Notes: generated from the sequence alone by a model not told the origin. A DNA stretch of 64,000 nucleotides from an uncultured Oscillospiraceae bacterium (GCA_900548545.1 URKX01000001.1:100079-164078); one strand, 5' to 3'. Shown: positions 51,284-60,840, counted from the stretch's first letter. Numbers and translations are program-made.

Positions 51284-51798
51284 GGACCCTGGAAGACCGC
51301 TATGCCTTGGCGCTGTTTGAGCTGACCCGCAACGAGGAGGGCCTGTGCGCTGGGGCTCAGCTGCTCACCGGAAACGCCGCCCTGTGGGAGGCGCTTTTAA
51401 ACCCCTGCATTCCCGCTGCGGAAAAGGACAGGGTGCTGTGCCGCCTGCTGGGTCAGGGGGATGATCCTGTGCTTTTGAGCTTTTTCCGGCTGCTGTGCCG
51501 CCGGGAACGGCTTTCGCTGCTGCCTGCTGTGGTAGAACGGTATCACCAGCTGAAGCTGAAGGCGGAGGGCGGGGCCCAAGGGGTGTTCACCTGTGCCCGG
51601 GAGCCTTCCCCGGAGGACTTGGAACGGGTCGGGGAGGCGCTAAAAAAACGCCGCGGCCTTTCCAAAGTGGAATTCCAGGTGGTGGTGGACCCCCAGTTGC
51701 TGGGGGGCTTTGTCGTCCAGCTGGAAGGCGTCACCTATGACAAGAGTGTGCGGAGTATGCTGCGGGGCCTGCGGCGCTCGCTGAAAGAGAGGGAATAA
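51280..51798 (+). CDS. atpH: ATP synthase subunit delta
   Basis: A 172-residue stator subunit connecting b to the alpha3beta3 head. N-terminal helical bundle with DRYALALFELTR, C-terminal part with VVVDPQLLGGFVVQLEG and YDKSVRSMLRGL, the typical delta ending. It begins on the ATGA overlap with atpF and ends three bases before atpA. Confidence 0.94.
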   Translation: MRTLEDRYALALFELTRNEEGLCAGAQLLTGNAALWEALLNPCIPAAEKDRVLCRLLGQGDDPVLLSFFRLLCRRERLSLLPAVVERYHQLKLKAEGGAQGVFTCAREPSPEDLERVGEALKKRRGLSKVEFQVVVDPQLLGGFVVQLEGVTYDKSVRSMLRGLRRSLKERE

Positions 51799-51801
51799 GC
51801 T

Positions 51802-53322
51802 TTGAACGGCAAACCGGAAGAAATCGTATCCATACTGAAAGAAGAAATTTCCCAGTACGAGGGGAAAACTCAGGTCAGTGAAACCGGCTCCGTCGTTCAG
51901 GTGGGCGACGGGATCGCCACCGTGTATGGCTTGGACAACGTCATGTACGGCGAGCTGCTGGAATTTGAAAACGGGGTGAAAGCCCTGGCCATGAACCTGG
52001 AGACCGGCAGCGTGGGCTGTGCCATCCTGGGCCCGGAAGAGGGCATTGAGGAAGGCTGCTTGGTGCGCCGCACCGGCCGGCGGGCAGACGTCCCCGCCGG
52101 GGAAGAGATGCTGGGCCGGGTCATCGACGCCTTGGGAGCGCCTATTGACGGGAAGGGCCCCATCCACACCACGGAAACCCGCCCCATCGAGCGGGAAGCC
52201 TCCGGCGTGGTCACCCGGGAACCTGTCACCGTGCCCATGCAGACCGGCATTTTGGCGGTGGACGCCATGGTGCCCATCGGCCGGGGCCAGCGGGAGCTGA
52301 TCATCGGCGACCGGCAGACCGGCAAGACCTCCATCGCGGTGGACACCATCCTGAACCAGAAGGGCCAGGATGTGATTTGCATTTATGTGGCCATTGGCCA
52401 GAAGAACTCCACCGTGGCCAAGATCTACAACAGCCTGGAAAAGGCAGGTGCCATGGAGTATAGCATCATCCTCAGCGCCGCTGCCAGCGAACCTGCCCCG
52501 GTGCAGTACATTGCCCCCTATTCCGGCGTGGCCATTGCCGAGTACTTTATGAGCAAGGGCAAGGATGTGCTCATTGTCTACGACGACCTGTCCAAGCACG
52601 CCGTGGCGTACCGGACCCTGTCCCTGCTGCTGCGCCGGTCCCCCGGCCGTGAAGCCTACCCCGGCGATGTGTTCTACCTCCACTCCCGTCTGCTGGAGCG
52701 CGCCTGCCGCATGGCTCCTGAGTACGGCGGCGGTTCCATCACTGCCCTGCCCATCATCGAAACCCAGGCAGGCGATGTGTCCGCCTATATCCCCACCAAC
52801 GTTATCTCCATCACCGACGGCCAGCTGTATCTGGAGAGCAACCTGTTCCTTTCCGGCGTGCGGCCCGCTGTCAATGTGGGCCTGTCCGTGTCCCGTGTGG
52901 GCGGCGCTGCCCAGACCAAGGCTGTGAAGAAGATCGCGGGCTCCCTGCGGATCGACCTGGCCCAGTTCCGGGAGCTGGAAGTGTTCACCCAGTTCAGTTC
53001 CGACCTGGACCCCGCTACCAAAGAGGCTTTGGAACACGGCAACCGGCTGGTGGAGATCTTGAAGCAGCCCCTGTACCATCCCATGAGCGTGTCCCGGCAG
53101 GTGGTCATCCTGTATGCGGCCACCCAAAAGCTTTTGGCCGATGTGCCGGTGGAGCGTACCCGGGAAGTGGCCTGGGGCTTGGCAGGCTTTGTGCAGCAGG
53201 CCCACCCGGAATTGATGGAATCCATCGACAGCACCGGCGAGCTCTCCCCCGAAGGGGAACAGCTCATCCGGGAGTGCTGCGAAACCTATAAAAAGCAGGT
53301 GAGCGCCACATGGCAGGCATAA
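51802..53322 (+). CDS. atpA: ATP synthase subunit alpha
   Basis: A 506-residue F1 subunit. Walker A GDRQTGKTSIA, the alpha signature PAVNVGLSVSRVGGAAQ, and the regulatory non-catalytic nucleotide site are present. The start is TTG at 51802 (MNGKPEEIVSILK) with GAGAGGGA ahead. It overlaps atpG by 13 bases. Confidence 0.97.
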   Translation: MNGKPEEIVSILKEEISQYEGKTQVSETGSVVQVGDGIATVYGLDNVMYGELLEFENGVKALAMNLETGSVGCAILGPEEGIEEGCLVRRTGRRADVPAGEEMLGRVIDALGAPIDGKGPIHTTETRPIEREASGVVTREPVTVPMQTGILAVDAMVPIGRGQRELIIGDRQTGKTSIAVDTILNQKGQDVICIYVAIGQKNSTVAKIYNSLEKAGAMEYSIILSAAASEPAPVQYIAPYSGVAIAEYFMSKGKDVLIVYDDLSKHAVAYRTLSLLLRRSPGREAYPGDVFYLHSRLLERACRMAPEYGGGSITALPIIETQAGDVSAYIPTNVISITDGQLYLESNLFLSGVRPAVNVGLSVSRVGGAAQTKAVKKIAGSLRIDLAQFRELEVFTQFSSDLDPATKEALEHGNRLVEILKQPLYHPMSVSRQVVILYAATQKLLADVPVERTREVAWGLAGFVQQAHPELMESIDSTGELSPEGEQLIRECCETYKKQVSATWQA

Positions 53323-54200
53323 CCGAAATCCGCACCCGGATGCAGAGCGTCCAGCAGACGCTGAAGATCACCAACGCCATGTACCTGATCTCCTCTGCCA
53401 AGGTGAAGAAGGCCCGGAAGCAGCTTGCCGATGTGGAGCCCTACTTTGACAAGCTGGCCAAAACCGTGCTGGATATCTTCCGCCACTCCCCGGATTTGAA
53501 GCACCGGTTCATTGAGGGGCACGAGATCCCCAGGGAGGATCGCAAGACCGGGTTTATCGTGGTCACCGGCGACAAAGGCTTGGCCGGTGCCTATAACCAC
53601 AATGTGCTGCGGCTGGCAGAAACCTATCTGGCCCGGAAAAAGGACCCCACCTTGTTCCTGATCGGCCAGATGGGACGGCACTACTTTGAGAAGAAGAACA
53701 TTCCCATTGACGCGGAGTTTATGTATACGGCCCAGGATCCCACCTTGGAACGGGCCAAAGAGATCGCTGACACCATGGTGGACCTGTATGAGCGGGGCGC
53801 CTTGGATGAGGTGTACCTGGTGTTCACCCATTCTTTCTCTGCCGTGCGCATGGAGCCAGAGATCATCAAGCTGCTGCCCCTGGACCGGGCTATGCTCAGT
53901 GCCCGCCGGGGCTTGAGCGAGGCCGACCAGTACCGGGACGTGGTGCGCTATGAGCCTTCTCCCGAGGCGGTTCTGGATGTGCTGGTGCCCGGTGTGCTGC
54001 GGGGCTATCTGTTCGCTGCGCTGGTGGAGTCCTTCTGTAGCGAGCAGAACTCCCGGATGACCGCCATGGATTCCGCCTCTGAGAGCGCCCGGGAGATGCT
54101 CAAGACCCTGTCTTTGGAGTTCAACCGTGCCCGCCAGGGGGCCATCACCCAGGAGATCACCGAGATCGCCGGTGGTGCGGAAGCCACCAAGCAGGGGTAA
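53310..54200 (+). CDS. atpG: ATP synthase subunit gamma
   Basis: A 296-residue central-stalk subunit. The N-terminal coiled helix MAGITEIRTRMQSVQQTLKI and C-terminal helix FNRARQGAITQEITEIAGGA (both conserved, inserted in the head) and the central VTGDKGLAGAYN domain are seen. Translationally coupled to atpA through a 13-base overlap. Confidence 0.96.
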   Translation: MAGITEIRTRMQSVQQTLKITNAMYLISSAKVKKARKQLADVEPYFDKLAKTVLDIFRHSPDLKHRFIEGHEIPREDRKTGFIVVTGDKGLAGAYNHNVLRLAETYLARKKDPTLFLIGQMGRHYFEKKNIPIDAEFMYTAQDPTLERAKEIADTMVDLYERGALDEVYLVFTHSFSAVRMEPEIIKLLPLDRAMLSARRGLSEADQYRDVVRYEPSPEAVLDVLVPGVLRGYLFAALVESFCSEQNSRMTAMDSASESAREMLKTLSLEFNRARQGAITQEITEIAGGAEATKQG

Positions 54201-54267
54201 GGCCAGTTTCATGAGAAATGAACCGGGGAGCGATTCCCCGAGATACGTATAGAAAGGGGTCCCTTTC

Positions 54268-55659
54268 ATGGAAGGAAAGCAAGGGAAGGTGCTGCAGGTT
54301 TTGGGACCTGTGGTGGACGTTCAGTTTGAAAACGGCAAGCTGCCCAAGATCTACGACGCGCTTACCGTGGACAACGGCGGGGAAACCCAGGTGCTGGAGG
54401 TGTTGAAACATCTGGGGGATGGCGCGGTGCGCTGCATCACCCTGGCCACCAGCGAGGGCCTCACCCGCGGTATGCCGGTGACCGCTACCGGCGGGCCCAT
54501 CAAAGTGCCGGTGGGGGAGGGGACCCTGGGCCGGATGTTCAACGTGCTGGGTGCTCCCATCGACGACAAGGGCCCGGCTGCCTGCGAAGAGCGCTGGCCC
54601 ATCCACCGGGACGCCCCTGGTTTCGCGGATCAGAGCGGCAGCGTGGAGATCCTGGAAACGGGCATCAAGGTCATCGACCTGCTGGCCCCTTACGCTAAGG
54701 GCGGCAAGATCGGCCTGTTTGGCGGCGCCGGCGTGGGCAAGACCGTGCTGATCCAGGAGCTGATCCGTAACATTGCCACAGAGCACGGCGGTTACTCCAT
54801 TTTTACCGGTGTGGGTGAGCGCACCCGTGAGGGCAACGACCTGTGGCGTGAAATGACCGAGTCTGGGGTCATCAACAAGACCGCCTTGGTCTTTGGTCAG
54901 ATGAACGAGCCCCCCGGGGCCCGTATGCGGGTGGCCCTCACCGGCCTGACCATGGCGGAGTATTTCCGTGACCACGAACATCAGAACGTGCTGCTGTTCA
55001 TCGACAATATCTTCCGGTATGTCCAGGCAGGTTCGGAAGTTTCCGCCCTGATGGGCCGCCTGCCCTCTGCCGTGGGCTACCAGCCCACCTTGGCCAACGA
55101 GATGGGCGCCCTGCAGGAGCGGATCACCTCCACCAAGGACGGGTCCATCACCTCGGTGCAGGCTGTGTACGTGCCTGCCGACGACTTGACCGACCCCGCC
55201 CCTGCCACCACCTTCGCCCACTTGGACGCCACCACCGTGCTGTCCCGTAAGATCGTGGAGCAGGGCATCTACCCCGCCGTGGATCCCCTGGAGTCCACGT
55301 CCCGTTCCCTGGAGCCGGATGTGGTGGGACAGCGCCACTACGATGTGGCCCGGAAGACCCAGGAAGTCCTCCAGCGGTACCGGGAGCTCCAGGACATCAT
55401 TGCCATTTTGGGCATGGAAGAACTGGGCGACGAGGACAAACTGGTTGTGGCCCGTGCCCGGAAGATCCAGCGGTTTTTCTCCCAGCCTTTCTTTGTGGCC
55501 CAGGCATTCACCGGCAAAGAGGGCCGGTATGTGGCGGTGGAGGACACCGTCAAGGGCTTTGAGGCCATTTTGGGCGGCGAGCTGGATAAGGTTTCCGAGG
55601 TGTGCTTCAACAACATGGGCACCATTGAAGAGGTTTGGCAGAAGAGCAAAGAAGCGTAA
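54268..55659 (+). CDS. atpD: ATP synthase subunit beta
   Basis: A 463-residue catalytic subunit. Walker A GGAGVGKTVLIQEL, catalytic Glu in GVGERTREGND, Walker B VLLFIDNIFRY, and the ALMGRLPSAVGYQPTL region are all intact. AGAAAGGGG lies ahead of the ATG. Confidence 0.98.
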   Translation: MEGKQGKVLQVLGPVVDVQFENGKLPKIYDALTVDNGGETQVLEVLKHLGDGAVRCITLATSEGLTRGMPVTATGGPIKVPVGEGTLGRMFNVLGAPIDDKGPAACEERWPIHRDAPGFADQSGSVEILETGIKVIDLLAPYAKGGKIGLFGGAGVGKTVLIQELIRNIATEHGGYSIFTGVGERTREGNDLWREMTESGVINKTALVFGQMNEPPGARMRVALTGLTMAEYFRDHEHQNVLLFIDNIFRYVQAGSEVSALMGRLPSAVGYQPTLANEMGALQERITSTKDGSITSVQAVYVPADDLTDPAPATTFAHLDATTVLSRKIVEQGIYPAVDPLESTSRSLEPDVVGQRHYDVARKTQEVLQRYRELQDIIAILGMEELGDEDKLVVARARKIQRFFSQPFFVAQAFTGKEGRYVAVEDTVKGFEAILGGELDKVSEVCFNNMGTIEEVWQKSKEA

Positions 55660-55670
55660 GGAGGCTGTCT

Positions 55671-56078
55671 ATGGCGTCCACATTTTATTTGGAGATGGTT
55701 TCCCCCCAGGACATCTTCTTTTCCGGCAATTGCCAGCAAATTGTCCTGCCTGGCTTGGACGGCTCTTACGGCGTGCTGCCCAATCACGAGCCCATGGTCA
55801 CCGCTATCACCGCGGGGATCGTGCGGTTCCAGGATGAAGAGGGCCGGTGGCACATGGCTGTGGCCAGCGATGGCTGTGTGGAAGTGATGCCCGAGCGGGT
55901 GATCCTTTTGGCTGCCACCATTGAGCGCCCGGAGGACATTGACCGGAACCGCGCCCTGGCGGCCAAACGCCGGGCAGAGGAGCGGCTGCGTCAAAAGCAA
56001 AGCCAGCAGGAGTATTATCAGACCCAGGCGGCCCTAGCCCGGGCCCTGGCCCGTTTGAAGGCAAAGCCCGGCAAATAA
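55671..56078 (+). CDS. atpC: ATP synthase subunit epsilon
   Basis: A 135-residue central-stalk subunit with the N-terminal beta sandwich (GLDGSYGVLPNHEPMVTAI) and a C-terminal helical hairpin rich in Arg, Gln and Ala that can brake ATP hydrolysis. The start at 55671 follows AAGGAGG; the longer frame lies in atpD. Last gene of the operon. Confidence 0.95.
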   Translation: MASTFYLEMVSPQDIFFSGNCQQIVLPGLDGSYGVLPNHEPMVTAITAGIVRFQDEEGRWHMAVASDGCVEVMPERVILLAATIERPEDIDRNRALAAKRRAEERLRQKQSQQEYYQTQAALARALARLKAKPGK

Positions 56079-56097
56079 ACAAGCCCGGTAAAAGCGA

Positions 56098-56131
56098 AAA
56101 ACACCCCCCGCGCCAGCGGAGGGTGTTTCTT
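56098..56131. terminator. Terminator between atpC and the PII gene
   Basis: AAACACCC...GGGTGTTT with inner CGC/GCG pairs, followed by TTCTTG on plus and by A-rich sequence that gives a T-run on minus. Used by both convergent operons. Confidence 0.8.
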
Positions 56132-56144
56132 GCTGTCCGAATGG

Positions 56145-56834
56145 TTACAGCAGCTCCTGTAACCCCAGGATGTCATCCACCGGCAGGGAGAACAGCACCC
56201 CCCGGCAGTCGGTTTTCAGCCCGGCTTCCCGGTTGATGGCCTGCATCACCGGGAGTTTTTGCCCTGTGGGCACCAGGATGGCCACGATCTCCTTCTCCGG
56301 CTGGAGGGTGAAGCCCAGGACGTTCTGCACGTCTTCAAAGCCCACCCGCCGTGCGTTGATCACAGTGCCGCCCTTGGCCCCTGCGGTGCGGGCCGCCTCC
56401 ATCACCTGGTCGGAATTGCCCCGGTTGACAATGGTCAATATCAGCTGGTAGGGATGGCCCTGGGGCTGGGTGTTCTTCTTTTCCATAGAGGGTTCCTCCG
56501 TTTCTTCGTATTCCGGCTTGATGAGCACAGGGGGGATCTGGGCACTGATGCCCGTCAGGGGGATGGTGAACAGGATGCCCTTGCCGGGGGTATCCAGGTC
56601 CAGCACCCGGCGCACTTCCCCCAGCAGCCGGGGGATGCGGCTTTCGGGAGCCAGGGTCCACACCAGCTCTTTCAAGGTTTCATCCAGGCCGAAATAGTTG
56701 AGGATCTTCGAGCTGGCCGTGCCCGCCCCCAGGCAGGCAAAGTCAAAGTGGAGGTGGTGGTTCCGGTACAGGTCCACCGCCTTCCCGCCTTTGCCCCGGT
56801 CCACCAGGGTGATGATCAGTTTAAAGTGTTCCAA
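56145..56834 (-). CDS. Tandem PII-like signalling protein
   Basis: A 229-residue protein made of two PII-type domains (about residues 1-112 and 127-229) joined by an acidic/charged linker. The second domain shows the PII pattern AAGAKGGTVINARR and QPEKEIVAILV; the first has a more diverged version (FACLGAGTASSKIL, LAPESRIPRLL). PII domains bind ATP/ADP and small effectors such as 2-oxoglutarate, bicarbonate or cyclic nucleotides and control partner proteins, often transporters. It lies 14 bases after the DUF1538 membrane protein, in one operon, so it probably regulates that protein. No glnA or amtB is nearby. A pseudo-trimer built from tandem domains would be unusual for PII. Confidence 0.8.
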   Translation of the reverse strand: MEHFKLIITLVDRGKGGKAVDLYRNHHLHFDFACLGAGTASSKILNYFGLDETLKELVWTLAPESRIPRLLGEVRRVLDLDTPGKGILFTIPLTGISAQIPPVLIKPEYEETEEPSMEKKNTQPQGHPYQLILTIVNRGNSDQVMEAARTAGAKGGTVINARRVGFEDVQNVLGFTLQPEKEIVAILVPTGQKLPVMQAINREAGLKTDCRGVLFSLPVDDILGLQELL

Positions 56835-56848
56835 GGTAGGCTACCTCC

Positions 56849-58387
56849 TTACACGTCGTCAAATTCGATGATGTCCTCAGAGGGCATGGACGAGGTTTCG
56901 GCCTCGGTGACTTCCACGGTGCGGTGCAGCCGCCACTGGTAGAAGGCCCCCAGGCACTGGATGGTCACCAAGGGGGTCATGGCCACCATGGCCACAATGC
57001 CAAAGGCGTCGGTGAGCACATCGCCGCCCAGGGCGTTGCAGGCGCCCATGGCAAAGGGCAGCAGGAAGGTGGCCGTCATGGGGCCGCTGGCCACGCCGCC
57101 GGAGTCAAAGGCAATGGCGGTGAAGATCTTGGGGACCTTCCGGGAGAGGATCAAGGCAAGGGCGTAGCCCGGGAGCAGGAACCACAGGATGGAGATGCCT
57201 GTGAGCACCCGGGTGATGGCCAGGCCCACGGAAATGGCCACGCCGATGGACAGGCTCAAGTTCATGGCCCGCTGGGGCACAGCGCCGCCGGTGACCTCTT
57301 CCACCTGTTTGTTCAGCACGTGGACAGCGGGCTCCGCCGCCACGATAAAGTAGCCCACCACCATACCGATGGGGATAAGCACCCAGTTATAGGGAAGCTT
57401 GGCAATGGCGTCGCCCAGGTAGTTGCCGGCGGGCATAAAGCCCACGTTGACGCCGGTCAAAAACAGCACCAAGCCCACATAGGTGTAGGCCACGCCCACC
57501 ACCAAACGGATGAGGGCGTCTTTTTTCAGGCGCAGGGCGAAGATCTGGAAGAAGGCGAAAAACACCACCACCGGCAGCAGGCCCAAAGCCACTTCCTTCA
57601 TATATTCCGGCAGGCCCTGCAAAAACTGGACACCCGCCTCCCGGGAGGTGTAAGTGTCTGTAATGGCGAAAGGAGTGTAGGCGATCTCCGCGCCGTTGAG
57701 GCACAGGCCCATCACCAGCACCGCTAAAACCGGTCCGATGCTGCACAGGGCCACCATGCCGAAGCTGCTGTCCTCCGTGTTTTTCCCGCTCTGCTGGTTG
57801 GCGGCCACGCCAATGCCCAGGGCCATGATGAAGGGGACGGTAATCGGCCCTGTGGTGACGCCGCCGGCGTCAAAGGCCACGGCCAGGAATTCTTTGGGGA
57901 TGAAGAGTGCCAGGACGAACACAAGGATGTACAATACCAGCAGAAGGTTGTTCAGGGAGAATTTCTGCTTCAGGGTGTTCACCACGGAAAGGACCAGGAA
58001 GGCCCCCACGCCGGCTGCCACGGTGAGGATGATCACCATGTCCGGTACGGCCGGCACCTGGTTTGCCAGCACCTGCAAGTCCGGTTCCGCCATGGTGATA
58101 AAGGCGCCGATCAGGAACACCAAGGGGATAATGGGCCAAAGGGAGCGCTTGCCTATGCGCACCACTTGGCTGCCCACGCCGTCGCCCATGGGCATCATGG
58201 CCATGTCGGCCCCCAGGGAGAAAAAGCCCATGCCCACAATCAGCAGGATGGCCCCCAGCAGGAACATCATCAGCGTCCCCACAGGCATTTCGGGGGCCAG
58301 GGTGAAGCTGAGCGCCAGCACAATGGCTGTGATGGGCATGACCGAGGAAAGGGATTCCAGAGTTTTCGCTTTTAAGTTTTTCCGCAT
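56849..58387 (-). CDS. DUF1538 membrane transporter-like protein
   Basis: A 512-residue membrane protein with about 12-14 helices and two DUF1538 units in tandem. The halves share AFDxGGVxxGPxT (residues 171-183 and 426-438) and xxAEPxxxVLxxQV (about 98-111 and 349-361), offset by about 250 residues in the same orientation. Conserved Asp, Glu, Pro and Gly inside membrane segments, plus internal duplication, suggest an ion-coupled transporter, but the substrate is unknown. It is followed by the tandem PII gene. The C-tail of 30 residues is acidic (SSMPSEDIIEFDDV). The ribosome site is weak; upstream is an extended -10 box (TGGTATACT) on the minus strand near 58480-58490. Confidence 0.85.
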   Translation of the reverse strand: MRKNLKAKTLESLSSVMPITAIVLALSFTLAPEMPVGTLMMFLLGAILLIVGMGFFSLGADMAMMPMGDGVGSQVVRIGKRSLWPIIPLVFLIGAFITMAEPDLQVLANQVPAVPDMVIILTVAAGVGAFLVLSVVNTLKQKFSLNNLLLVLYILVFVLALFIPKEFLAVAFDAGGVTTGPITVPFIMALGIGVAANQQSGKNTEDSSFGMVALCSIGPVLAVLVMGLCLNGAEIAYTPFAITDTYTSREAGVQFLQGLPEYMKEVALGLLPVVVFFAFFQIFALRLKKDALIRLVVGVAYTYVGLVLFLTGVNVGFMPAGNYLGDAIAKLPYNWVLIPIGMVVGYFIVAAEPAVHVLNKQVEEVTGGAVPQRAMNLSLSIGVAISVGLAITRVLTGISILWFLLPGYALALILSRKVPKIFTAIAFDSGGVASGPMTATFLLPFAMGACNALGGDVLTDAFGIVAMVAMTPLVTIQCLGAFYQWRLHRTVEVTEAETSSMPSEDIIEFDDV

Positions 58388-58547
58388 TCATACACTTCGC
58401 TTTCGGTTTGGATTTTCCCGCTGACCCGGGAGCGGTCCCAACAAGGCAATTACAAAAGGAAAGAGTGGTCTTTTACATTAGTATACCAGAAATCTTGTCC
58501 CAAGACCAGAAACAAATTCCTGGAGATGTGTAAATTTTTTTGAATAG

Positions 58548-58563
58548 ATTTGTACGTACAAAT
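58548..58563. promoter_or_regulatory. 16-bp palindromic operator before GH42 gene
   Basis: ATTTGTACGTACAAAT is a perfect 16-base palindrome. It resembles AraR (GntR/LacI type) operators. It lies 14 bases upstream of the -35 of the GH42 promoter and about 60 bases from the DUF1538 promoter, so it could control either. Confidence 0.7.
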
Positions 58564-58576
58564 AAAAGCTTTTCCC

Positions 58577-58605
58577 TTGCTTTACGAAAGTGCCTCTGCT
58601 ATAAT
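58577..58605 (+). promoter_or_regulatory. Sigma-A promoter of the GH42 gene
   Basis: TTGCTT, 17-base spacer, TATAAT with extended TGC, 50 bases before the start. Confidence 0.85.
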
Positions 58606-58654
58606 GGGGAAAAATGAAAAAACCTTGGCCCTTTGGGGCCGGGAGGAGGACGTT

Positions 58655-60718
58655 ATGGGTCAGCAACAAACTTTCCAGTGGAAGAAGCTGGAGCTGGGCA
58701 CCTGTTACTATCCCGAGCATTGGGACAAGTCTTTGTGGGAGCAGGACCTGGAGAGGATGCTGGAACACGGTATCACCACCATCCGGGTGGGGGAATTTGC
58801 CTGGAACCTCACCGAGCCTGAGGAGGGCGTGTTCACCTTTGACTTTTGGGATGGGTTTTTCGACCTGGTGGAGAAAAAGGGGATGAAGGTGATCTTCGGC
58901 ACCCCCACCGCCACCCCGCCCGCCTGGCTGACGGAACGCTACCCGGAGGTGCTCAATGCCCGCCGGGACGGCACCCTGTACCGCCACGGGATGCGCCGTC
59001 ACTACAACTACAACTCCAAGATCTACCAGCAGCTGTCCTGCCGGATCGTGGAGTGGCTGGGGCAGCACTACGGGAAGCGTCCCTGCATTGTGGGCTGGCA
59101 GATCGACAACGAGCTCAACTGCGAAACGGATGAGTTCTATTCCGAAAGCGATACCCTGGCCTTCCGGGAATTCCTTCAGGAGAAATACGGCACCTTGGAG
59201 GAGCTGAACAAGGCTTGGGGTACCCTGTTCTGGAACCAGACCTACACCGCCTGGGAGCAGGTGTATGTGCCCCGGCCCACCATCTATGACGGCACCAACC
59301 CCCACCAGCATTTGGACTACCTGCGGTTTGTGTCGGAGAGCGCCATCCGGTTCTGCCGGATGCAGCGGGACATCCTGGTAAAGTACCGGAAACCCGGGGA
59401 CTTTATCACCACCAACGGGCTGTTCCCCAGCCTGGACAACCATCGCATGGCCCGGGAGTGCCTGGACGTGTACACCTACGACAGCTACCCCAACTTTGCC
59501 TACGACGTGGACGCCGACCCCAAGCACGACAAAAACCTTAAAGACCGGAAATGGAGCCGCAACCTGATGGAAGTGCGGTCCATCTGCCCCCACTTCGGCA
59601 TTATGGAGCAGCAGTCCGGGGCGGGCGGCTGGAACAACCGCATGGAGGCCCCGGTGCCCAAGCCCGGCCAGATGATGCTGTGGGCCATGCAGAGCATTGC
59701 CCACGGCGCGGACTACATCAGCTTTTTCCGCTGGCGCACAGCGGTGTTCGGCACGGAGATGTATTGGCACGGCCTGCTGGACTACGACAACCGGCCCAAC
59801 CGGAAGCTGGCAGAGCTGCGGCAGATCCACGCCCGGGTGGAGGCCATCCAAGAGGCGGCTGGCGCGGACTATGTGGCGCCCCTGGGGCTTTTAAAGGACT
59901 ATGACAACGTGTTTGACGTGAAAGTGGACAACTGGCACCGGCGGGTGTCCACCCCCAGCGAGACGGAGATCTTTGTGGCAGCCCAGCTGGCCCACACCCC
60001 CCTGGACGCGGTGTACCTGACGGAGGCCACCACCCTGGAGGAGCTGCTGGCCTATCCTGTGCTGATCTACCCCCATGGGGAGATCCTCACCTCCCAGCGG
60101 GCCCAGCTGCTGGAAGCCTATGTCCGGGCGGGGGGCACTCTGGTCCTGGGCGCCCGCACCGGCCAGAAAGAAGTCCATGGCCAGTGCGTCATGCAGCCCA
60201 TGCCCGGGTTGCTGGCGGACTTGACCCAGACGGCGGTGAAAGAGTTCACCCTTCTTGGGCCGGGGGACGACCCGGTGACCATGGAGTGGGAAGGCCATTT
60301 GCTGCCCACCGGCGTGTTCAACGACGTGCTGGAGGGTATGGGGGAAGACGCCAAAGTCCTGGCCCGTTACGGCGGCAGCGCCTATTACGCTGGGGAGCCC
60401 GCCCTGGTGGAAACCAAGGCGGGGGAAGGGAAAGTGCTCCACTTTGGAGGCACCTTCACCAGGGAGTTGGTGGATGCCCTGCTGGAGTACACCGGTATCC
60501 GGGAACCCTTTGAGGAATTGGCCCAGATCCCGGCGGCCTGCGAAATTGCCCTGCGCCGGAAAGAGGGAGAAGAATACCTGTTTGTACTCAACTATAGCAA
60601 AGAGCCCCAAGAGCTGGTATTGAAGCAGCCCATGGTGGACCTGGACAACCGCTGCGCTTCCCAAGGGCCGGTGGTTTTGGGAAGCTACGAAACCAAGGTC
60701 TACCGGGTGCAGAGGTAA
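58655..60718 (+). CDS. Beta-galactosidase, GH42 family
   Basis: A 687-residue GH42 enzyme acting on beta-galactosides (often galacto-oligosaccharides or arabinogalactan fragments). N-terminal barrel starting LGTCYYPEHWDKSLWEQD; acid/base E153 in QIDNELNC, nucleophile E318 in FGIMEQQSG; then the trimerisation domain and the C-terminal beta domain. No signal peptide. The start at 58655 has GGGAGGAGG before it. Length matches GH42 (650-690). It is monocistronic and probably controlled by the palindrome upstream. Confidence 0.95.
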   Translation: MGQQQTFQWKKLELGTCYYPEHWDKSLWEQDLERMLEHGITTIRVGEFAWNLTEPEEGVFTFDFWDGFFDLVEKKGMKVIFGTPTATPPAWLTERYPEVLNARRDGTLYRHGMRRHYNYNSKIYQQLSCRIVEWLGQHYGKRPCIVGWQIDNELNCETDEFYSESDTLAFREFLQEKYGTLEELNKAWGTLFWNQTYTAWEQVYVPRPTIYDGTNPHQHLDYLRFVSESAIRFCRMQRDILVKYRKPGDFITTNGLFPSLDNHRMARECLDVYTYDSYPNFAYDVDADPKHDKNLKDRKWSRNLMEVRSICPHFGIMEQQSGAGGWNNRMEAPVPKPGQMMLWAMQSIAHGADYISFFRWRTAVFGTEMYWHGLLDYDNRPNRKLAELRQIHARVEAIQEAAGADYVAPLGLLKDYDNVFDVKVDNWHRRVSTPSETEIFVAAQLAHTPLDAVYLTEATTLEELLAYPVLIYPHGEILTSQRAQLLEAYVRAGGTLVLGARTGQKEVHGQCVMQPMPGLLADLTQTAVKEFTLLGPGDDPVTMEWEGHLLPTGVFNDVLEGMGEDAKVLARYGGSAYYAGEPALVETKAGEGKVLHFGGTFTRELVDALLEYTGIREPFEELAQIPAACEIALRRKEGEEYLFVLNYSKEPQELVLKQPMVDLDNRCASQGPVVLGSYETKVYRVQR

Positions 60719-60762
60719 ACGAGAACAAAAGCGTGGGATGCGCTGCCCGTGGCGCCCCAGAA

Positions 60763-60803
60763 CGAGAACCCCCAGAGAGCGCGTCTCTCCGGGGGTTCTT
60801 GTT
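60763..60803 (+). terminator. Terminator after GH42 gene
   Basis: AGAACCCCC-AGAGA-GCGCG-TCTCT-CCGGGGGTTCT followed by TGTTT. Confidence 0.8.
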
Positions 60804-60840
60804 TGGATGACAGGGCATTGGGCGGGCGGGACGCCCAACA

